Of a stretch of DNA of 64,000 bases, positions 16,857 to 26,494 are shown piece after piece. Every line of letters begins with the position of its first letter. The first letter of the stretch is position 1. Location of the stretch: positions 38,903-102,902 of the forward strand of contig CAMDJM010000003.1 of assembly GCA_945900785.1 (NCBI GenBank), written 5' to 3'. Under the pieces are notes generated by a model. That model was not told the DNA's origin, ran no database searches, and worked only from the letters and a program-made list of their open reading frames with translations. Source of the DNA: Akkermansia muciniphila (GTDB lineage Bacteria > Verrucomicrobiota > Verrucomicrobiia > Verrucomicrobiales > V1-33). The position numbers and the translations under genes are program-made.

Positions 16857-17535
16857 TATCGTAACGCTCTTCCCTGAAATGTGCCGCATCCCCCTGGGGG
16901 AAAGCATTCTTGGCAAAGCCCAGGCCCGGGGCCTCTGGGAGCTGGGCGTGCATGACATCCGGCAATGGAGCACGGACAAACACCACCGGGTGGACGACAC
17001 CCCTTTCGGCGGCGGCCAGGGCATGGTGATGCAATGCGGGCCGCTTTTCGCTGCGGTGGAAGCCCTGCGCACGGCGGAAACACGCGTCGTCCTGATGACG
17101 CCCCAGGGCCGCCGGCTGGACCAGCGGATCGTGGAATCCTTCACCGCCTGCCCGCATCTTATCGTGCTCTGCGGGCACTATGAAGGCATTGATCACCGCG
17201 TGGTCGAAGCGCTGGTGGACGATGAAATCTCGCTGGGCGACTACATCCTGACGAATGGTGCCATCGCGGCCAATATCTTTGCGGATGCGGTGGTGCGCCT
17301 GCTCCCTGGCGTGCTCGGCGATGCCCGTTCACCGGAGGACGAATCCTTCAGCGCCGCCACCGGCCTCCTGGAAGCCCCCTGCTATACAAGGCCGCCGGAC
17401 TTCCGGGGCCTGAAGGTGCCGGAGATCCTGCTGGGCGGGCACCATGCCAAAATCCTTGCCTGGAAAGCCGGACAAAGTCTGATCCGGACCCGGGCCCTGC
17501 GGCCGGATCTCCTGCCAGGCAGCCCGCCGCCATGA
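16846..17535 (+). CDS. trmD: tRNA (guanine37-N1)-methyltransferase
   Basis: A 229-residue protein that methylates G37 beside the anticodon using S-adenosylmethionine. Trefoil-knot SPOUT motifs are clear: MKIDIVTLFPEMC at the start, DDTPFGGGQGMVM, LCGHYEGIDHRV, and GDYILTNGAIAANIFADAV with LLPGVLG. The length is close to the usual 230-260 residues. It overlaps the preceding membrane-protein gene by 11 bases. The typical partners rimM, rpsP and rplS are not adjacent, which is unusual. Confidence 0.92.
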   Translation: MKIDIVTLFPEMCRIPLGESILGKAQARGLWELGVHDIRQWSTDKHHRVDDTPFGGGQGMVMQCGPLFAAVEALRTAETRVVLMTPQGRRLDQRIVESFTACPHLIVLCGHYEGIDHRVVEALVDDEISLGDYILTNGAIAANIFADAVVRLLPGVLGDARSPEDESFSAATGLLEAPCYTRPPDFRGLKVPEILLGGHHAKILAWKAGQSLIRTRALRPDLLPGSPPP

Positions 17536-17538
17536 TCC

Positions 17539-19875
17539 TCACTTCCCGCCGGCAGTGACCAGCTTCCCGAGGGCCTGACTGATCCCCTCAGGCTTGGTGA
17601 AGGATTGGCTGACCACGAACTTGCGGCAGAGGTGGACGGTGGTTTGCCCTGGGACGGCCGCAGGGATGCGGGCCAGTTCAGGATTCATTTTTGTCAGCCA
17701 TGCCTGGGCCTCACCATCATCCAGGTAAAGAATCACCCGGCCCACCGGCGCGGTGCGGCGGAGTTCATCCAGCATGGCCGCCCGGTCCGGGGCATTGGCA
17801 GGACCGGTGACCACCACTTCGATAAACGGATTGACCATGCCATCATAAGCCTGGAGCAGCCGCAAAAAGGTCGCGGAAACCCGCATCATCAGCCCGCTAT
17901 ACAACTCCACGACTTTGTTGGCCTTTTCCAGATAGTCCGCCCGGCCTGTCAGGTGGCCCAGCCGGACCAGATTCATGGTGGACACCGCCACCGGGGCGAA
18001 CTCCGTGGTCTCATCCACCGACTTCATCCGGTTGAAGAGCAGGTTCTGCTGGGGCCCGTCAAAGAATCCGCCTTCCTCGGGATCCCAGAGCAATTTGATC
18101 TGCTGGTCCTGCAGTTCCACCGCCGTGCGCAGCCAGCGCAGCTCTCCCGTGGCCTCATACAGTTCCAGCATGCCCCGGATGAAATGCGCATAATCCTCTG
18201 CATAACCTGGAGCGGAGGACGGACCGTCGAGGAAGGCGTGCCCGAGGGAACCATCCGCGCGTTTCAGCCGCTTCAGCACAAAATCCGCTGCCTTGATGGC
18301 CCGGGCGACAAAGGCGTCATCGTGATAAACCCAACCGGCCCGTGCCAAGGCGGCGATCATGGTGCCGTTCCAGCTCACCAGCACCTTGTCATCCAGCAAG
18401 GGCCGCAGGCGTTTCCCCCGCGCTTCCAACAGTTTTCCCCGGGCCTCCTGCCATACCGCGTCCAAGTCCGCTTCCGGCTGCTTCAACAAGCCTGCCGCTT
18501 CTGCCAGGGAGCGCTCGCGTTTCAGCACATTTGCCTTGGGAAAGCGGGACCGGGCCGGGGAATCAATGGGGATATTCCCCCGCTCATCCAGCCCAAACAG
18601 AGCCTTCAGCACAGGCATCGCGGCGGATCCGGCAGCCTGCTCCACTGCGGAAAACTGCCACACGTAAAAGGCACCTTCGCTCATCTCCTTTTCCTCCGCT
18701 TGGATGAGGCTGCTGGAGCCTTCCGCGCAGTAAAATCCCCCCTCGGGATGAGCCAGTTCCGCGTCGGTATAACGGAAAATTTCCCGGACGGCCGTTTCGT
18801 AGGCCGGCCGCTCCAGCACCTGCCCGGCATTGACCAGCGTCTCTGCCAAAAATCCCTGGTCGTAGAGCATCTTTTCAAACTGGGGCAGCGCCCAATAGAT
18901 GTCCATGCTGTAACGGTGCACGCCCCCGCCCAACTGATCATACACGCCCCCGCGGAGAATCGCATCCAGTGTCAGCGACAACATCTGCCGGGACTCCTCC
19001 GCACGCCCCACCCGGTCCATCCCCAGTCTCTGCGCATAGCCCAGCAGATAGTTGATGGACTGCGGCTGGGGGAACTTCGGCGGAGGGCTGAAGCCCCCAT
19101 TCACCGGGTCATACACGGCCCGCAGCTTTTCAAAAGCCGCCCCCAGGGCCTCCGGCGTCAGGGGGGCTGCCGGGGACTTCCAATACGCCCGGTAGTTTTT
19201 AAAATAATCCTTGTAGGCAACCTCCGCCTGACGCTTGATGTAAGCCGGATCCCTTAGGAAATTATTGGCCACATTCTCCATGGCCACGCTGAAGGCCACA
19301 GTCCCATTCTCACTGAGGATGGGGAAATACACCCCGCTGAAAACCGGCAGCCCCTCGGGCGTCAACCACAAGTTCAACGGCCAGCCGGAATTCCGGGAGG
19401 TCGAAAACACGTAGTGGAGGTAACTGTTATTCACATCCGGACGCTCCTCCCGGTCCACCAGCACGTTCACATAATGCCGGTTCATGAATCGTGCGATCGC
19501 CGGATCCCTGAAGGATTCATCCTGCATTTTCTGCGACCACGGACAGCTCGTGTAGCCGATGGAAACAAAGACAATCTTCTGTTCCTTTTTGGCTTTGGCA
19601 AAGGCCTCATCCCCCCAGGGATACCAGTCCACCGGATCCTGGGCATGGTGGCGCATGAAGGCGGACTGCTCATTGATCAGGCGATTCGCGGTCCCCGCCT
19701 CAGGCAGGGGGCCGCTTTCCTTGCCCACGCTCACCTCCAGCTTTGTCGTGCTGGGCGGATCCTTTCTGCTGCAGGAAGTAAAACCCAGCGCCAGCAAAAC
19801 CGACGCAAGGGAAACTGCCGGAAAACCTTTTCGTGAATGATTGAAAAATGACATAAAAAAGTAGAAAAGCCCCAT
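17539..19875 (-). CDS. DUF255/YyaL-type thioredoxin-fold lipoprotein
   Basis: A 778-residue protein of the YyaL/spermatogenesis-associated-20 family. After a signal peptide with a lipoprotein-like SVLLALGFTSCS, residues ~65-200 form a thioredoxin-like domain: NRLINEQSAFMRHHAQDPVDW, YPWGDEAFAKAKKEQK, then VDREERPDVNNSYLHY. The rest is an alpha/alpha barrel resembling glycosidase folds. The normally invariant CHWCHVM is CPWSQKM here, so one cysteine and both histidines of the motif are lost. The start may also be M8 (19854). It is convergent with trmD, four bases apart. Confidence 0.85.
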   Translation of the reverse strand: MGLFYFFMSFFNHSRKGFPAVSLASVLLALGFTSCSRKDPPSTTKLEVSVGKESGPLPEAGTANRLINEQSAFMRHHAQDPVDWYPWGDEAFAKAKKEQKIVFVSIGYTSCPWSQKMQDESFRDPAIARFMNRHYVNVLVDREERPDVNNSYLHYVFSTSRNSGWPLNLWLTPEGLPVFSGVYFPILSENGTVAFSVAMENVANNFLRDPAYIKRQAEVAYKDYFKNYRAYWKSPAAPLTPEALGAAFEKLRAVYDPVNGGFSPPPKFPQPQSINYLLGYAQRLGMDRVGRAEESRQMLSLTLDAILRGGVYDQLGGGVHRYSMDIYWALPQFEKMLYDQGFLAETLVNAGQVLERPAYETAVREIFRYTDAELAHPEGGFYCAEGSSSLIQAEEKEMSEGAFYVWQFSAVEQAAGSAAMPVLKALFGLDERGNIPIDSPARSRFPKANVLKRERSLAEAAGLLKQPEADLDAVWQEARGKLLEARGKRLRPLLDDKVLVSWNGTMIAALARAGWVYHDDAFVARAIKAADFVLKRLKRADGSLGHAFLDGPSSAPGYAEDYAHFIRGMLELYEATGELRWLRTAVELQDQQIKLLWDPEEGGFFDGPQQNLLFNRMKSVDETTEFAPVAVSTMNLVRLGHLTGRADYLEKANKVVELYSGLMMRVSATFLRLLQAYDGMVNPFIEVVVTGPANAPDRAAMLDELRRTAPVGRVILYLDDGEAQAWLTKMNPELARIPAAVPGQTTVHLCRKFVVSQSFTKPEGISQALGKLVTAGGK

Positions 19876-20084
19876 TCCATCCGGGGCCGCGAACGAATAT
19901 CATACCAAGTTCAGTCCGGTGCGCAATCTCTTTCAAGGGTCAACTTTCCCCCTGCCTGGCTCCCTTCCCCCGTTTTAACAACCATCCTCACCCTGCCCCG
20001 GAAACGACCTGCCAGCGCCCAGCAGCGGATTTAAATAAACATGCCCCAACTTGCACATTCCTCCCCCATCGCCCATGATTGGCC

Positions 20085-21116
20085 ATGAAGTATTCATCCG
20101 CTGCCCGTTGCCTGGTTGCCAGCGCCACCTCCCTCCTCCTCGCCTGCTCTGCCCCGGCCCGCCCCGCCCTGCCCGCCAGCGGCTGGACGATCGAACAAAA
20201 CGCCCAAACCTGGACTTCGACGGGGTTTGAAGAAAACGAAGACCTCAGCGGCATTGCCTCCCTGGATGGCAAAAACATCCTCGTCGGCAGCGATGAACTC
20301 ATCGCCGCCCAATCCGGGGTTTTGGATAAAACCGCCTTTTCCCTGAAAGCTGGGGACTTGGTTCAGTTAATGCAAAATCCCTCCGGAAAAAAAATGGAGA
20401 TTGATATCGAAGGCGTCGCCGCCGCTCCGGAGGAAAATTGTTATTACGTCACCGGCTCCCATGGCACCGGCAAGAAAAAAGGCGATTATGAAGCCTCCCG
20501 CGCCTCCGTTTTTAAAATCCCCACTGACCCCGCCACCGGAGCCATCCTCCCGGCCGGCATCCAGCGCGCCAGCCTTATCCCCTGGGCTGAGCAGAACGAA
20601 ACCTTCAGGGAATACACCAAAAAACCGCTCCAACTGAACGGCTTCAACGTCGAAGGCCTCGCCTGGCGCGCCGGAAAACTCTACTTCGGCGTCCGCGGAC
20701 CTAACATTCAAGGCAGCACCTACGTGATCGAAACCACCACCGCCTCCCTCTTCAGCGGCAGCAGCAGCCTTCCCGCCTGCACCGTCCACACTCTGCCCGT
20801 AGGCGAGGCCCGGGGCATCCGCGAACTGCTCTCGATCCGCGATGGCTTCATCATCCTGACCGGCAACGCCAGCGCCGAAGCCACCAAAAAATCCCCCACC
20901 ACCCAGGCCCGGATGGCGGACAAAGTTTTCGATCTCTTCCTCTGGCAGCCTGACAAAACCCCAGCCCTCTCCACCATCGGCGTCGTCCCCCGTCCCGGTG
21001 CCAAAGCCGAAGCCCTCCTCCTCCTTGAAGACACCCCCACCCACGCGGACCTCCTTATCCTCTTCGACGGCACACCCAACGGAGCCCCCCAGTCCTACCG
21101 GATCAGCAGAAATTAG
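20085..21116 (+). CDS. DUF3616-type secreted or lipoprotein
   Basis: A 343-residue protein with an N-terminal signal (RCLVASATSLLLACSAPARP; possible lipid-attached Cys). The mature part is a beta-propeller-like fold. It contains DLSGIASLDGKNILVGSDE, IDIEGVAAAPEENCYYVTGS and NVEGLAWRAGKLYFGVRGP, a repeated pattern typical of DUF3616. Function is unknown. The ATG at 20085 is chosen over the TTG two codons earlier. It diverges from the DUF255 gene and is upstream of sixA by 93 bases of AT-rich spacer. Confidence 0.75.
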   Translation: MKYSSAARCLVASATSLLLACSAPARPALPASGWTIEQNAQTWTSTGFEENEDLSGIASLDGKNILVGSDELIAAQSGVLDKTAFSLKAGDLVQLMQNPSGKKMEIDIEGVAAAPEENCYYVTGSHGTGKKKGDYEASRASVFKIPTDPATGAILPAGIQRASLIPWAEQNETFREYTKKPLQLNGFNVEGLAWRAGKLYFGVRGPNIQGSTYVIETTTASLFSGSSSLPACTVHTLPVGEARGIRELLSIRDGFIILTGNASAEATKKSPTTQARMADKVFDLFLWQPDKTPALSTIGVVPRPGAKAEALLLLEDTPTHADLLILFDGTPNGAPQSYRISRN

Positions 21117-21166
21117 AAAATTGGAAAATTCAGAAATTGGAACATTGGAAAATCCTGACCTCTTAC
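21112..21166. repeat. Degenerate GAAAATTGG repeat spacer
   Basis: Five GAAAATT(GG)- or GAAATTGGAA-like units lie between the DUF3616 stop and sixA, followed by a TCTGACC duplication (21170-21188). There is no coding potential. Confidence 0.55.
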
Positions 21167-21209
21167 CGCTGACTTCTGACCTCTGACCGCTTCCCCACCT
21201 TTCTCCGGC

Positions 21210-21740
21210 ATGAAACACCTCACCCTGATCCGCCATGCCAAGTCCAACCATGACAACCCGCAGCTCACCGACTTCCAGCGCCCTCTCAGTCCCCGGGGCC
21301 TGCGGGATGCGCCGTTGATCGGCGCTCAGCTCAAGAGCGCCTTTGCGTTCGCTCCCGACACCATCATCACCAGCCCCGCCCTCCGCGCCGCCACTACCGC
21401 CTCCATCGTCATCCGCACCGCAGGCCTCGATCCCACGCTCCTGACCGAAGAACCCCGCATCTACGAAGCCCCCCTCGGCTCCCTCGTCAAGGTCATCCAC
21501 GGCATCTCTGACAAATTTCACCACGCCGCCTGCTTCGGCCACAACCCTGGCTTCGAAATGCTCGCCAACTGGCTCTGCGGCAGCCGCGTGATTGATTCCC
21601 TCCGCACCGGCGGCGTCATCATGCTTTCGCTCGACCTCTCCGCCTGGTCCGCAGCCGACATAAAAACCGCCACTCTCCTTACCTACTTTTACCCCGCCCA
21701 GATTGGAGGCGGCAAGGACGCTCCCGCTGATGCCCCCTGA
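21210..21740 (+). CDS. sixA: SixA-type phosphohistidine phosphatase
   Basis: A 176-residue histidine-phosphatase protein. The catalytic motif is LIRHAKSNHDN at residues ~5-15 (RHA in place of RHG, as in SixA). The other conserved parts are TSPALRAATTAS and CFGHNPGFEMLANWL with the second histidine. SixA removes phosphate from phosphohistidine, classically on Hpt domains. Its last 11 bases overlap the next gene. Confidence 0.85.
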   Translation: MKHLTLIRHAKSNHDNPQLTDFQRPLSPRGLRDAPLIGAQLKSAFAFAPDTIITSPALRAATTASIVIRTAGLDPTLLTEEPRIYEAPLGSLVKVIHGISDKFHHAACFGHNPGFEMLANWLCGSRVIDSLRTGGVIMLSLDLSAWSAADIKTATLLTYFYPAQIGGGKDAPADAP

Positions 21741-22422
21741 CTCCACCCTGGCTCTTGGCGGCCAGACCCTCCAACTCCTTCCCGAACGCTGCGCCTTTTG
21801 GCAGGAAGCACGCACGCTCCTTCTCGCCGATCTCCACCTCGGCAAAGCAGCGCACCTCCGCCACCACGGCCTGCCCATCCCCGAGGGACACACCGCAGAC
21901 GACCTCGCCCGCCTCACCAAGGCTATCCAGCGCACCACTCCCCGCCATGTCATCTTCTGCGGCGATTTTTTCCACGCCCCCACCGCGCAATCCCCCGCCG
22001 TCCTCGAACTCGTCACTGCCTGGCGCGCCACCCATCCTGAGATCACCTTCACCCTCATCACCGGCAACCACGACCGTGACCGCGCCCTCCCCCCGCCCGC
22101 CTGCGGCATCCGACCCGCCGGCCACTTCCTGCACCAGCACCCCTTCCATTTCATCCACGATCCCGCCCACGCCAGCGGTCCACCCGCTATCACCATCACC
22201 GGTCACCTCCATCCCACCGCCGCTCTGAGCGCCGCCCCCGGCCGGGCCCTCAGCGCCCCCTGCTTCTGGTATCAAACCATCCCGCAAATCCTCGTCCTCC
22301 CTGCCTTCAGCACCTTCACCGCCGGTGTGCCCATCCGACCCGCCTCCCACGATACCATTCACGCCATCCACAGCGGAAAAATCTCCCCGATCCCCCCTCA
22401 CCTCTGCCGCAGGAAGACCTGA
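21730..22422 (+). CDS. pdeM: PdeM-like metallophosphatase (ligase-associated DNA damage response)
   Basis: A 230-residue calcineurin-type phosphoesterase with all the metal motifs: LLADLHLGKAAHLR (DxH), FCGDFFHAP (GD), LITGNHDRDRAL (GNHD) and ITGHLHPTAAL (GHxH). The LHLGKAAHLRHHGLPIPEG stretch is specific to the family found with an ATP-dependent ligase and an Lhr helicase. Those partners are not nearby, so the annotation rests on sequence only. The start MPPDS overlaps the sixA stop. Confidence 0.8.
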   Translation: MPPDSTLALGGQTLQLLPERCAFWQEARTLLLADLHLGKAAHLRHHGLPIPEGHTADDLARLTKAIQRTTPRHVIFCGDFFHAPTAQSPAVLELVTAWRATHPEITFTLITGNHDRDRALPPPACGIRPAGHFLHQHPFHFIHDPAHASGPPAITITGHLHPTAALSAAPGRALSAPCFWYQTIPQILVLPAFSTFTAGVPIRPASHDTIHAIHSGKISPIPPHLCRRKT

Positions 22423-22603
22423 TTCAAACCCGTCAGCTTCCCTTGGCCCACTCTCAACTCCTCCCACAAGCGTATCGCTTATGGAACAATCCGCACAGGT
22501 TGGTCTCAATCCCCCAATCCCTGAAAAACCCACAGCTTGACCGCCGTGTTCTTATGGCGACCATCCCTTCCTCCTCTTCCGTCGCACCCGCGTCCCCTTT
22601 TCC

Positions 22604-25006
22604 ATGCATCTCCCCCTCTCCAGCCTGCCCCTGCTTCTGATCACGGCCCTCCCTGCCGCCGCTGCTCCGGTCGATTTCTCCCATCAAATCGTCCCGATCC
22701 TTCGCGAGCACTGCTCGGAGTGCCACACAGGCAACAAAAAGAAAGGCGGCCTCAGCATGAACGACCGCGCCAGCTTCCTCGCCGGCAGTGAAAACGGCCC
22801 GATCGTCGAACCCGGCAATGCGGCCAAAAGCCGCCTCATCGAAGTCCTCCATCCGCCTGATCCTGACGATCAAATGCCCCCCAAAGGCGGCCCGCTCCCT
22901 CCTGAAAAAATCGCTCTACTCCGGGCTTGGGTGGACGAAGGCCTCACCTGGGAAGAAGGATTCGCGTTTCAAAAACCCGCCTACGAGCCCCCCCTCCGTC
23001 CCCGCCATGTCGATCTCCCGCCCGCCACGGATGGCCGCGACCACCCGATCGACCGTCTCGTCGACCACTATCTGGCCAAAAACAACATCCCCCGCCCCGC
23101 CGCCCTGGACGATGCCGCCTTTCTCCGCCGCGCCTCGATGGATCTCAATGGTCTTCTGCCCGAGCCAGCTGCTTTCCTAGCCTTTATCGCTGACCCAGCC
23201 CCTGACAAACGCGCCCGTCTGATCCGCAGCCTGTTGGGAAGCGACGTCGCTTACACCGAGCACTGGCTCACCTTCTGGAACGACCTGCTGCGCAACGACT
23301 ACGACGGCACCGGCTTCATTACCGGAGGCCGCAAACAAATCACCCAATGGCTCTACGCCGCCCTGCTGCAGAATAAACCCTACGATCAGTTCGCCCGCGA
23401 ACTCATCGCTCCCACCCCGGAAAGCGCCGGCTTCAGCGAAGGCATCAAATGGCGCGGCACCGTCAGCGCCGGCCAGACGACCGAAATCCAATTCGCCCAG
23501 AGCACCAGCCAATCCTTCCTCGGCATCAACATGAAGTGCGCGTCCTGCCACGACAGTTTTATCGACCGCTGGAAGCTCAGTGAAGCCTACGGTCTCGCTG
23601 CCGTCGTCTCTGAAAAACCCCTGGAACTTTTCCGCTGCGACAAAGCCACCGGCAAAATCCAAGGGGCGGCCTGGCTCTTCCCCGAACTTGGTGACATCGA
23701 TCCTGCCAAGCCCGTCCACGAGCGCCAGCAGCAGATGGCCGCCCTGATGACGCATCCCGAAAACGGCCGCTTCACCCGCACCCTGGTCAACCGCCTCTGG
23801 CATCAGCTCCTTGGCCGCGGCATCATCTATCCTGTCGACGCCATGTCCACGCCGCCGTGGGATGCCGATCTCCTCGACTGGCTCGCCGTCGAATTCGCCG
23901 CCCAAAAATACGACCTTAAAAAAATGTTGGAGGTGATCTGCCTCTCCCAGGCCTATCAATCCAAATCCCAGACCCTCAGCCAGACCACCGACGCCGCCGG
24001 CTACCACTACGCCGGACCCCGTGCCAAGCGCCTCACCGCCGAGCAGTATGTTGACGCCCTCTGGCAACTTACCGGAGCCGCCCCGCAAAAACCTGACGCC
24101 CGCGTCGTCCGCATGAAAACGTCCACCGCTGCCGCCACCGGCGGACCGGTCCCTGCCAAAACCGCCACATGGATCTGGGGATCCTCCGCCGCGCCCGGCA
24201 ACACCCCGCCAGCCAACGAAACCATCAAACTCCGTTACACATTCGAATCCGCTGCAGACCATCCCACCCTCGGGGCCGTCATCAGCTGCGACAATGAATT
24301 CACCCTGCTGGTAAACGGCAAGGAGGTCAGCCGCAGCGCCGATTGGATGCAGCCCCAGACCCTGCTCCTTCCCAAGCTCATCAAAAAAGGCAAAAACGAG
24401 ATCCTCGTCACGGCTAAAAACGGCGGAGATGGCCCCAACCCCGCCGGCTTCTTTTTCCAAGGCCTGATCCAGCCCACGGAAGGCAGTGCCATTCCTATCG
24501 TTTCCAACGCTGCCTGGGAATGGTCCACCATGATCCCCCTCGAATGGAAGCCCGCCGTCATTGTCCCCACCGTGCCCGCCTGGGCTGAAAAAATCGACCA
24601 GGCAGCCACCGGCCTGCTGACGGCTGCCTTCGAAAGCGGCAGCCAGATGGTCCGTGCCAGCCTGCTCAAGAGTGACTTTCTGATGCGCACCCTCGGCCGC
24701 CCTAACCGCGATCAAATCGTCAGCCTCCGCCCCAATGACCTCAGCACCCTGGAAGCGATCGACCTCTCCAATGGCAGTATTCTCGCCGGCTATTTGAGCA
24801 AGGGAGCGGAAGCTCTCCTCGCCCGCCCCTGGAAAAACCCTGACGAACTGACCGCCTGGATCTATCAATTCGCCCTTTCCCGCAATCCCACCCCCGCCGA
24901 GCTGTCCACTGTGCGGGACCTGATGCCCAACGGCCCCGACGCCACCTCCCTGCAGGATCTCCTCTGGGCTGTTTGCATGCTCCCCGAATTCCAACTCAAC
25001 CGATAA
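22604..25006 (+). CDS. Cytochrome-c-like DUF1549/DUF1553 protein
   Basis: An 800-residue secreted protein with a signal peptide (HLPLSSLPLLLITALPAAAA). A planctomycete-type cytochrome domain follows, with heme-binding CSECH at residues 37-41 and later KSRLIEVL and MPPKGGPLPPEKIALLRAWV. DUF1549 spans ~130-330 with a second CxxCH (CASCHDSFIDRW). DUF1553 lies at ~385-480 and ~660-800 (HPENGRFTRTLVNRLWHQLLGRG). About residues 505-640 look like an inserted beta-sandwich carbohydrate-binding-like domain. Such proteins are paired with DUF1501 proteins and are thought to act in polysaccharide breakdown; this is family knowledge only. The stop is 8 bases before the DUF1501 start. Confidence 0.9.
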   Translation: MHLPLSSLPLLLITALPAAAAPVDFSHQIVPILREHCSECHTGNKKKGGLSMNDRASFLAGSENGPIVEPGNAAKSRLIEVLHPPDPDDQMPPKGGPLPPEKIALLRAWVDEGLTWEEGFAFQKPAYEPPLRPRHVDLPPATDGRDHPIDRLVDHYLAKNNIPRPAALDDAAFLRRASMDLNGLLPEPAAFLAFIADPAPDKRARLIRSLLGSDVAYTEHWLTFWNDLLRNDYDGTGFITGGRKQITQWLYAALLQNKPYDQFARELIAPTPESAGFSEGIKWRGTVSAGQTTEIQFAQSTSQSFLGINMKCASCHDSFIDRWKLSEAYGLAAVVSEKPLELFRCDKATGKIQGAAWLFPELGDIDPAKPVHERQQQMAALMTHPENGRFTRTLVNRLWHQLLGRGIIYPVDAMSTPPWDADLLDWLAVEFAAQKYDLKKMLEVICLSQAYQSKSQTLSQTTDAAGYHYAGPRAKRLTAEQYVDALWQLTGAAPQKPDARVVRMKTSTAAATGGPVPAKTATWIWGSSAAPGNTPPANETIKLRYTFESAADHPTLGAVISCDNEFTLLVNGKEVSRSADWMQPQTLLLPKLIKKGKNEILVTAKNGGDGPNPAGFFFQGLIQPTEGSAIPIVSNAAWEWSTMIPLEWKPAVIVPTVPAWAEKIDQAATGLLTAAFESGSQMVRASLLKSDFLMRTLGRPNRDQIVSLRPNDLSTLEAIDLSNGSILAGYLSKGAEALLARPWKNPDELTAWIYQFALSRNPTPAELSTVRDLMPNGPDATSLQDLLWAVCMLPEFQLNR

Positions 25007-25014
25007 AGCCCCCT

Positions 25015-26457
25015 ATGAGTGCCCTCGACCTTGATCAGCCCGAATCCCTCGCCCGCCGCGACTTCCTCAAGCGCCTCTCCGCCGCCTCCCTGGCCACCCT
25101 CTCTGGCAGTGCCCCCCGCGCCAGTGCGGAGGCCATTACGCATCCCACTGCCACCGCCGACGCCTGCATCGTCATCTGGATGGCCGGAGGCATGGCCGCT
25201 CCCGACACTTGGGATCCCAAGCGCTACCTGCCTTTCAAAGTCGGCACCAAAGTGGCCGATATCCTGAGCACCTTCCCCGCCATCGACACCTGCGTCGATC
25301 AGATTAAGATCTGTCAGGGCCTCGAAAACATGGCAAAAGTCATGGACCGCGGCACCCTCATCCGCACCCATACCCTGCCTGATCTGGGCAGCATCCTCCA
25401 CTCCCGCCACCAATATCACTGGCACACCGGCTACGTCCCCCCGCAGACCGTAGCCGCCCCCCACATCGGTGCCTGGATGTCCAAAGTCATCGGCCCGCGG
25501 AATCCCGTCATTCCCGCCTTCATCAACATCGGCCAGCGGCTCGAAGGCGTAGGCGAATCCGAGGAAGTCAAAGCCTTCACCACCGGCGGATTCTTCGGCA
25601 ATGAACACGGCCCCATGAACCTGCCCTATCCGGAGGAAGCCGCCCTCGCCGTGCGCCCGCCCAAAGGCATGGAGCCAGCCCGCTTCGAAAACCGGAACCG
25701 CTTCTTCCGCAAGTTGCTCGACCAGACCCCTAGCCGCGATAAAATGGGCGACTACCAGCAGGAGTCCATGCTGCGCTCCCTCGAAAACGCGCACCGCCTG
25801 CTCAATTCCAAAGACCGCTCCGCCTTCGATATCACTCTCGAACCCAGGGAAAGTTACGACGCGTATAACACCTCCCGTTTCGGTCAGGGCTGCCTGCTCG
25901 CCCGGCGCCTCGTCGAATCCGGAGCCCGCTTCGTCGAAGTCACGACCGAATACGTGCCGTTCCTCAACTTTGACACGCATGCCAATGGCCATACTACCAT
26001 GGAACGCATGCACAAGGAAATCGACGCCCCCATCGCCCGCCTCATCCTCGATCTCGAAACCCGCGGCCTGCTCGACCGCACTCTTGTTATTGTCGCCAGC
26101 GAATTCAGCCGCGATATGATCATGGAAGGCAAGCCCGGCTCCACCGCCGGCGACCAGGCCGGCTACCAAGGCGATACCATCAAGGAAATGACCCACTACG
26201 GCCAGCACCGCCACTTCACCGCCTCCTCCTCCGTCCTGATGTTCGGCGGCGGCATGAAGCGTGGACACCTCCACGGAGCCACCGCCGAAGAGCGCCCCTT
26301 CCTCGTCACCAAAGATCCGGTCACCATCCCCGACCTCCACGCCACCATCATGACCGCCATGGGCATCAGCCCCAAGACCATGTTCGAGGTCGAAAAACGC
26401 CCCTTCTACGTCACCGAAGACGGCAAAGGCCAGGCCGTGAGAGACCTTTTCGCCTGA
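25015..26457 (+). CDS. DUF1501 protein, Tat-exported
   Basis: A 480-residue protein with a twin-arginine signal (ARRDFLKRLSAASLATLSGS). The main domain has family features IVIWMAGGMAAPDTWDPK, VPPQTVAAPHIGAWMSKVIG, VEVTTEYVPFLNFDTHANGH and VIVASEFSRDMIMEG. DUF1501 is a sulfatase-like fold and a constant companion of DUF1549/DUF1553 proteins, as here, where the genes are 8 bases apart. The enzyme activity is not established. The start is the first ATG after the preceding stop. Confidence 0.9.
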   Translation: MSALDLDQPESLARRDFLKRLSAASLATLSGSAPRASAEAITHPTATADACIVIWMAGGMAAPDTWDPKRYLPFKVGTKVADILSTFPAIDTCVDQIKICQGLENMAKVMDRGTLIRTHTLPDLGSILHSRHQYHWHTGYVPPQTVAAPHIGAWMSKVIGPRNPVIPAFINIGQRLEGVGESEEVKAFTTGGFFGNEHGPMNLPYPEEAALAVRPPKGMEPARFENRNRFFRKLLDQTPSRDKMGDYQQESMLRSLENAHRLLNSKDRSAFDITLEPRESYDAYNTSRFGQGCLLARRLVESGARFVEVTTEYVPFLNFDTHANGHTTMERMHKEIDAPIARLILDLETRGLLDRTLVIVASEFSRDMIMEGKPGSTAGDQAGYQGDTIKEMTHYGQHRHFTASSSVLMFGGGMKRGHLHGATAEERPFLVTKDPVTIPDLHATIMTAMGISPKTMFEVEKRPFYVTEDGKGQAVRDLFA

Positions 26458-26494
26458 AGCGGGTGAACTTTGCGGGCTTGGGGATCAGCGGGGA

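Noticed and set aside
17605..19257. Plus-strand frame opposite the DUF255 gene.
   Set aside because: No domain and His/Arg/Gln-rich shadow composition; the minus strand carries the recognised family.
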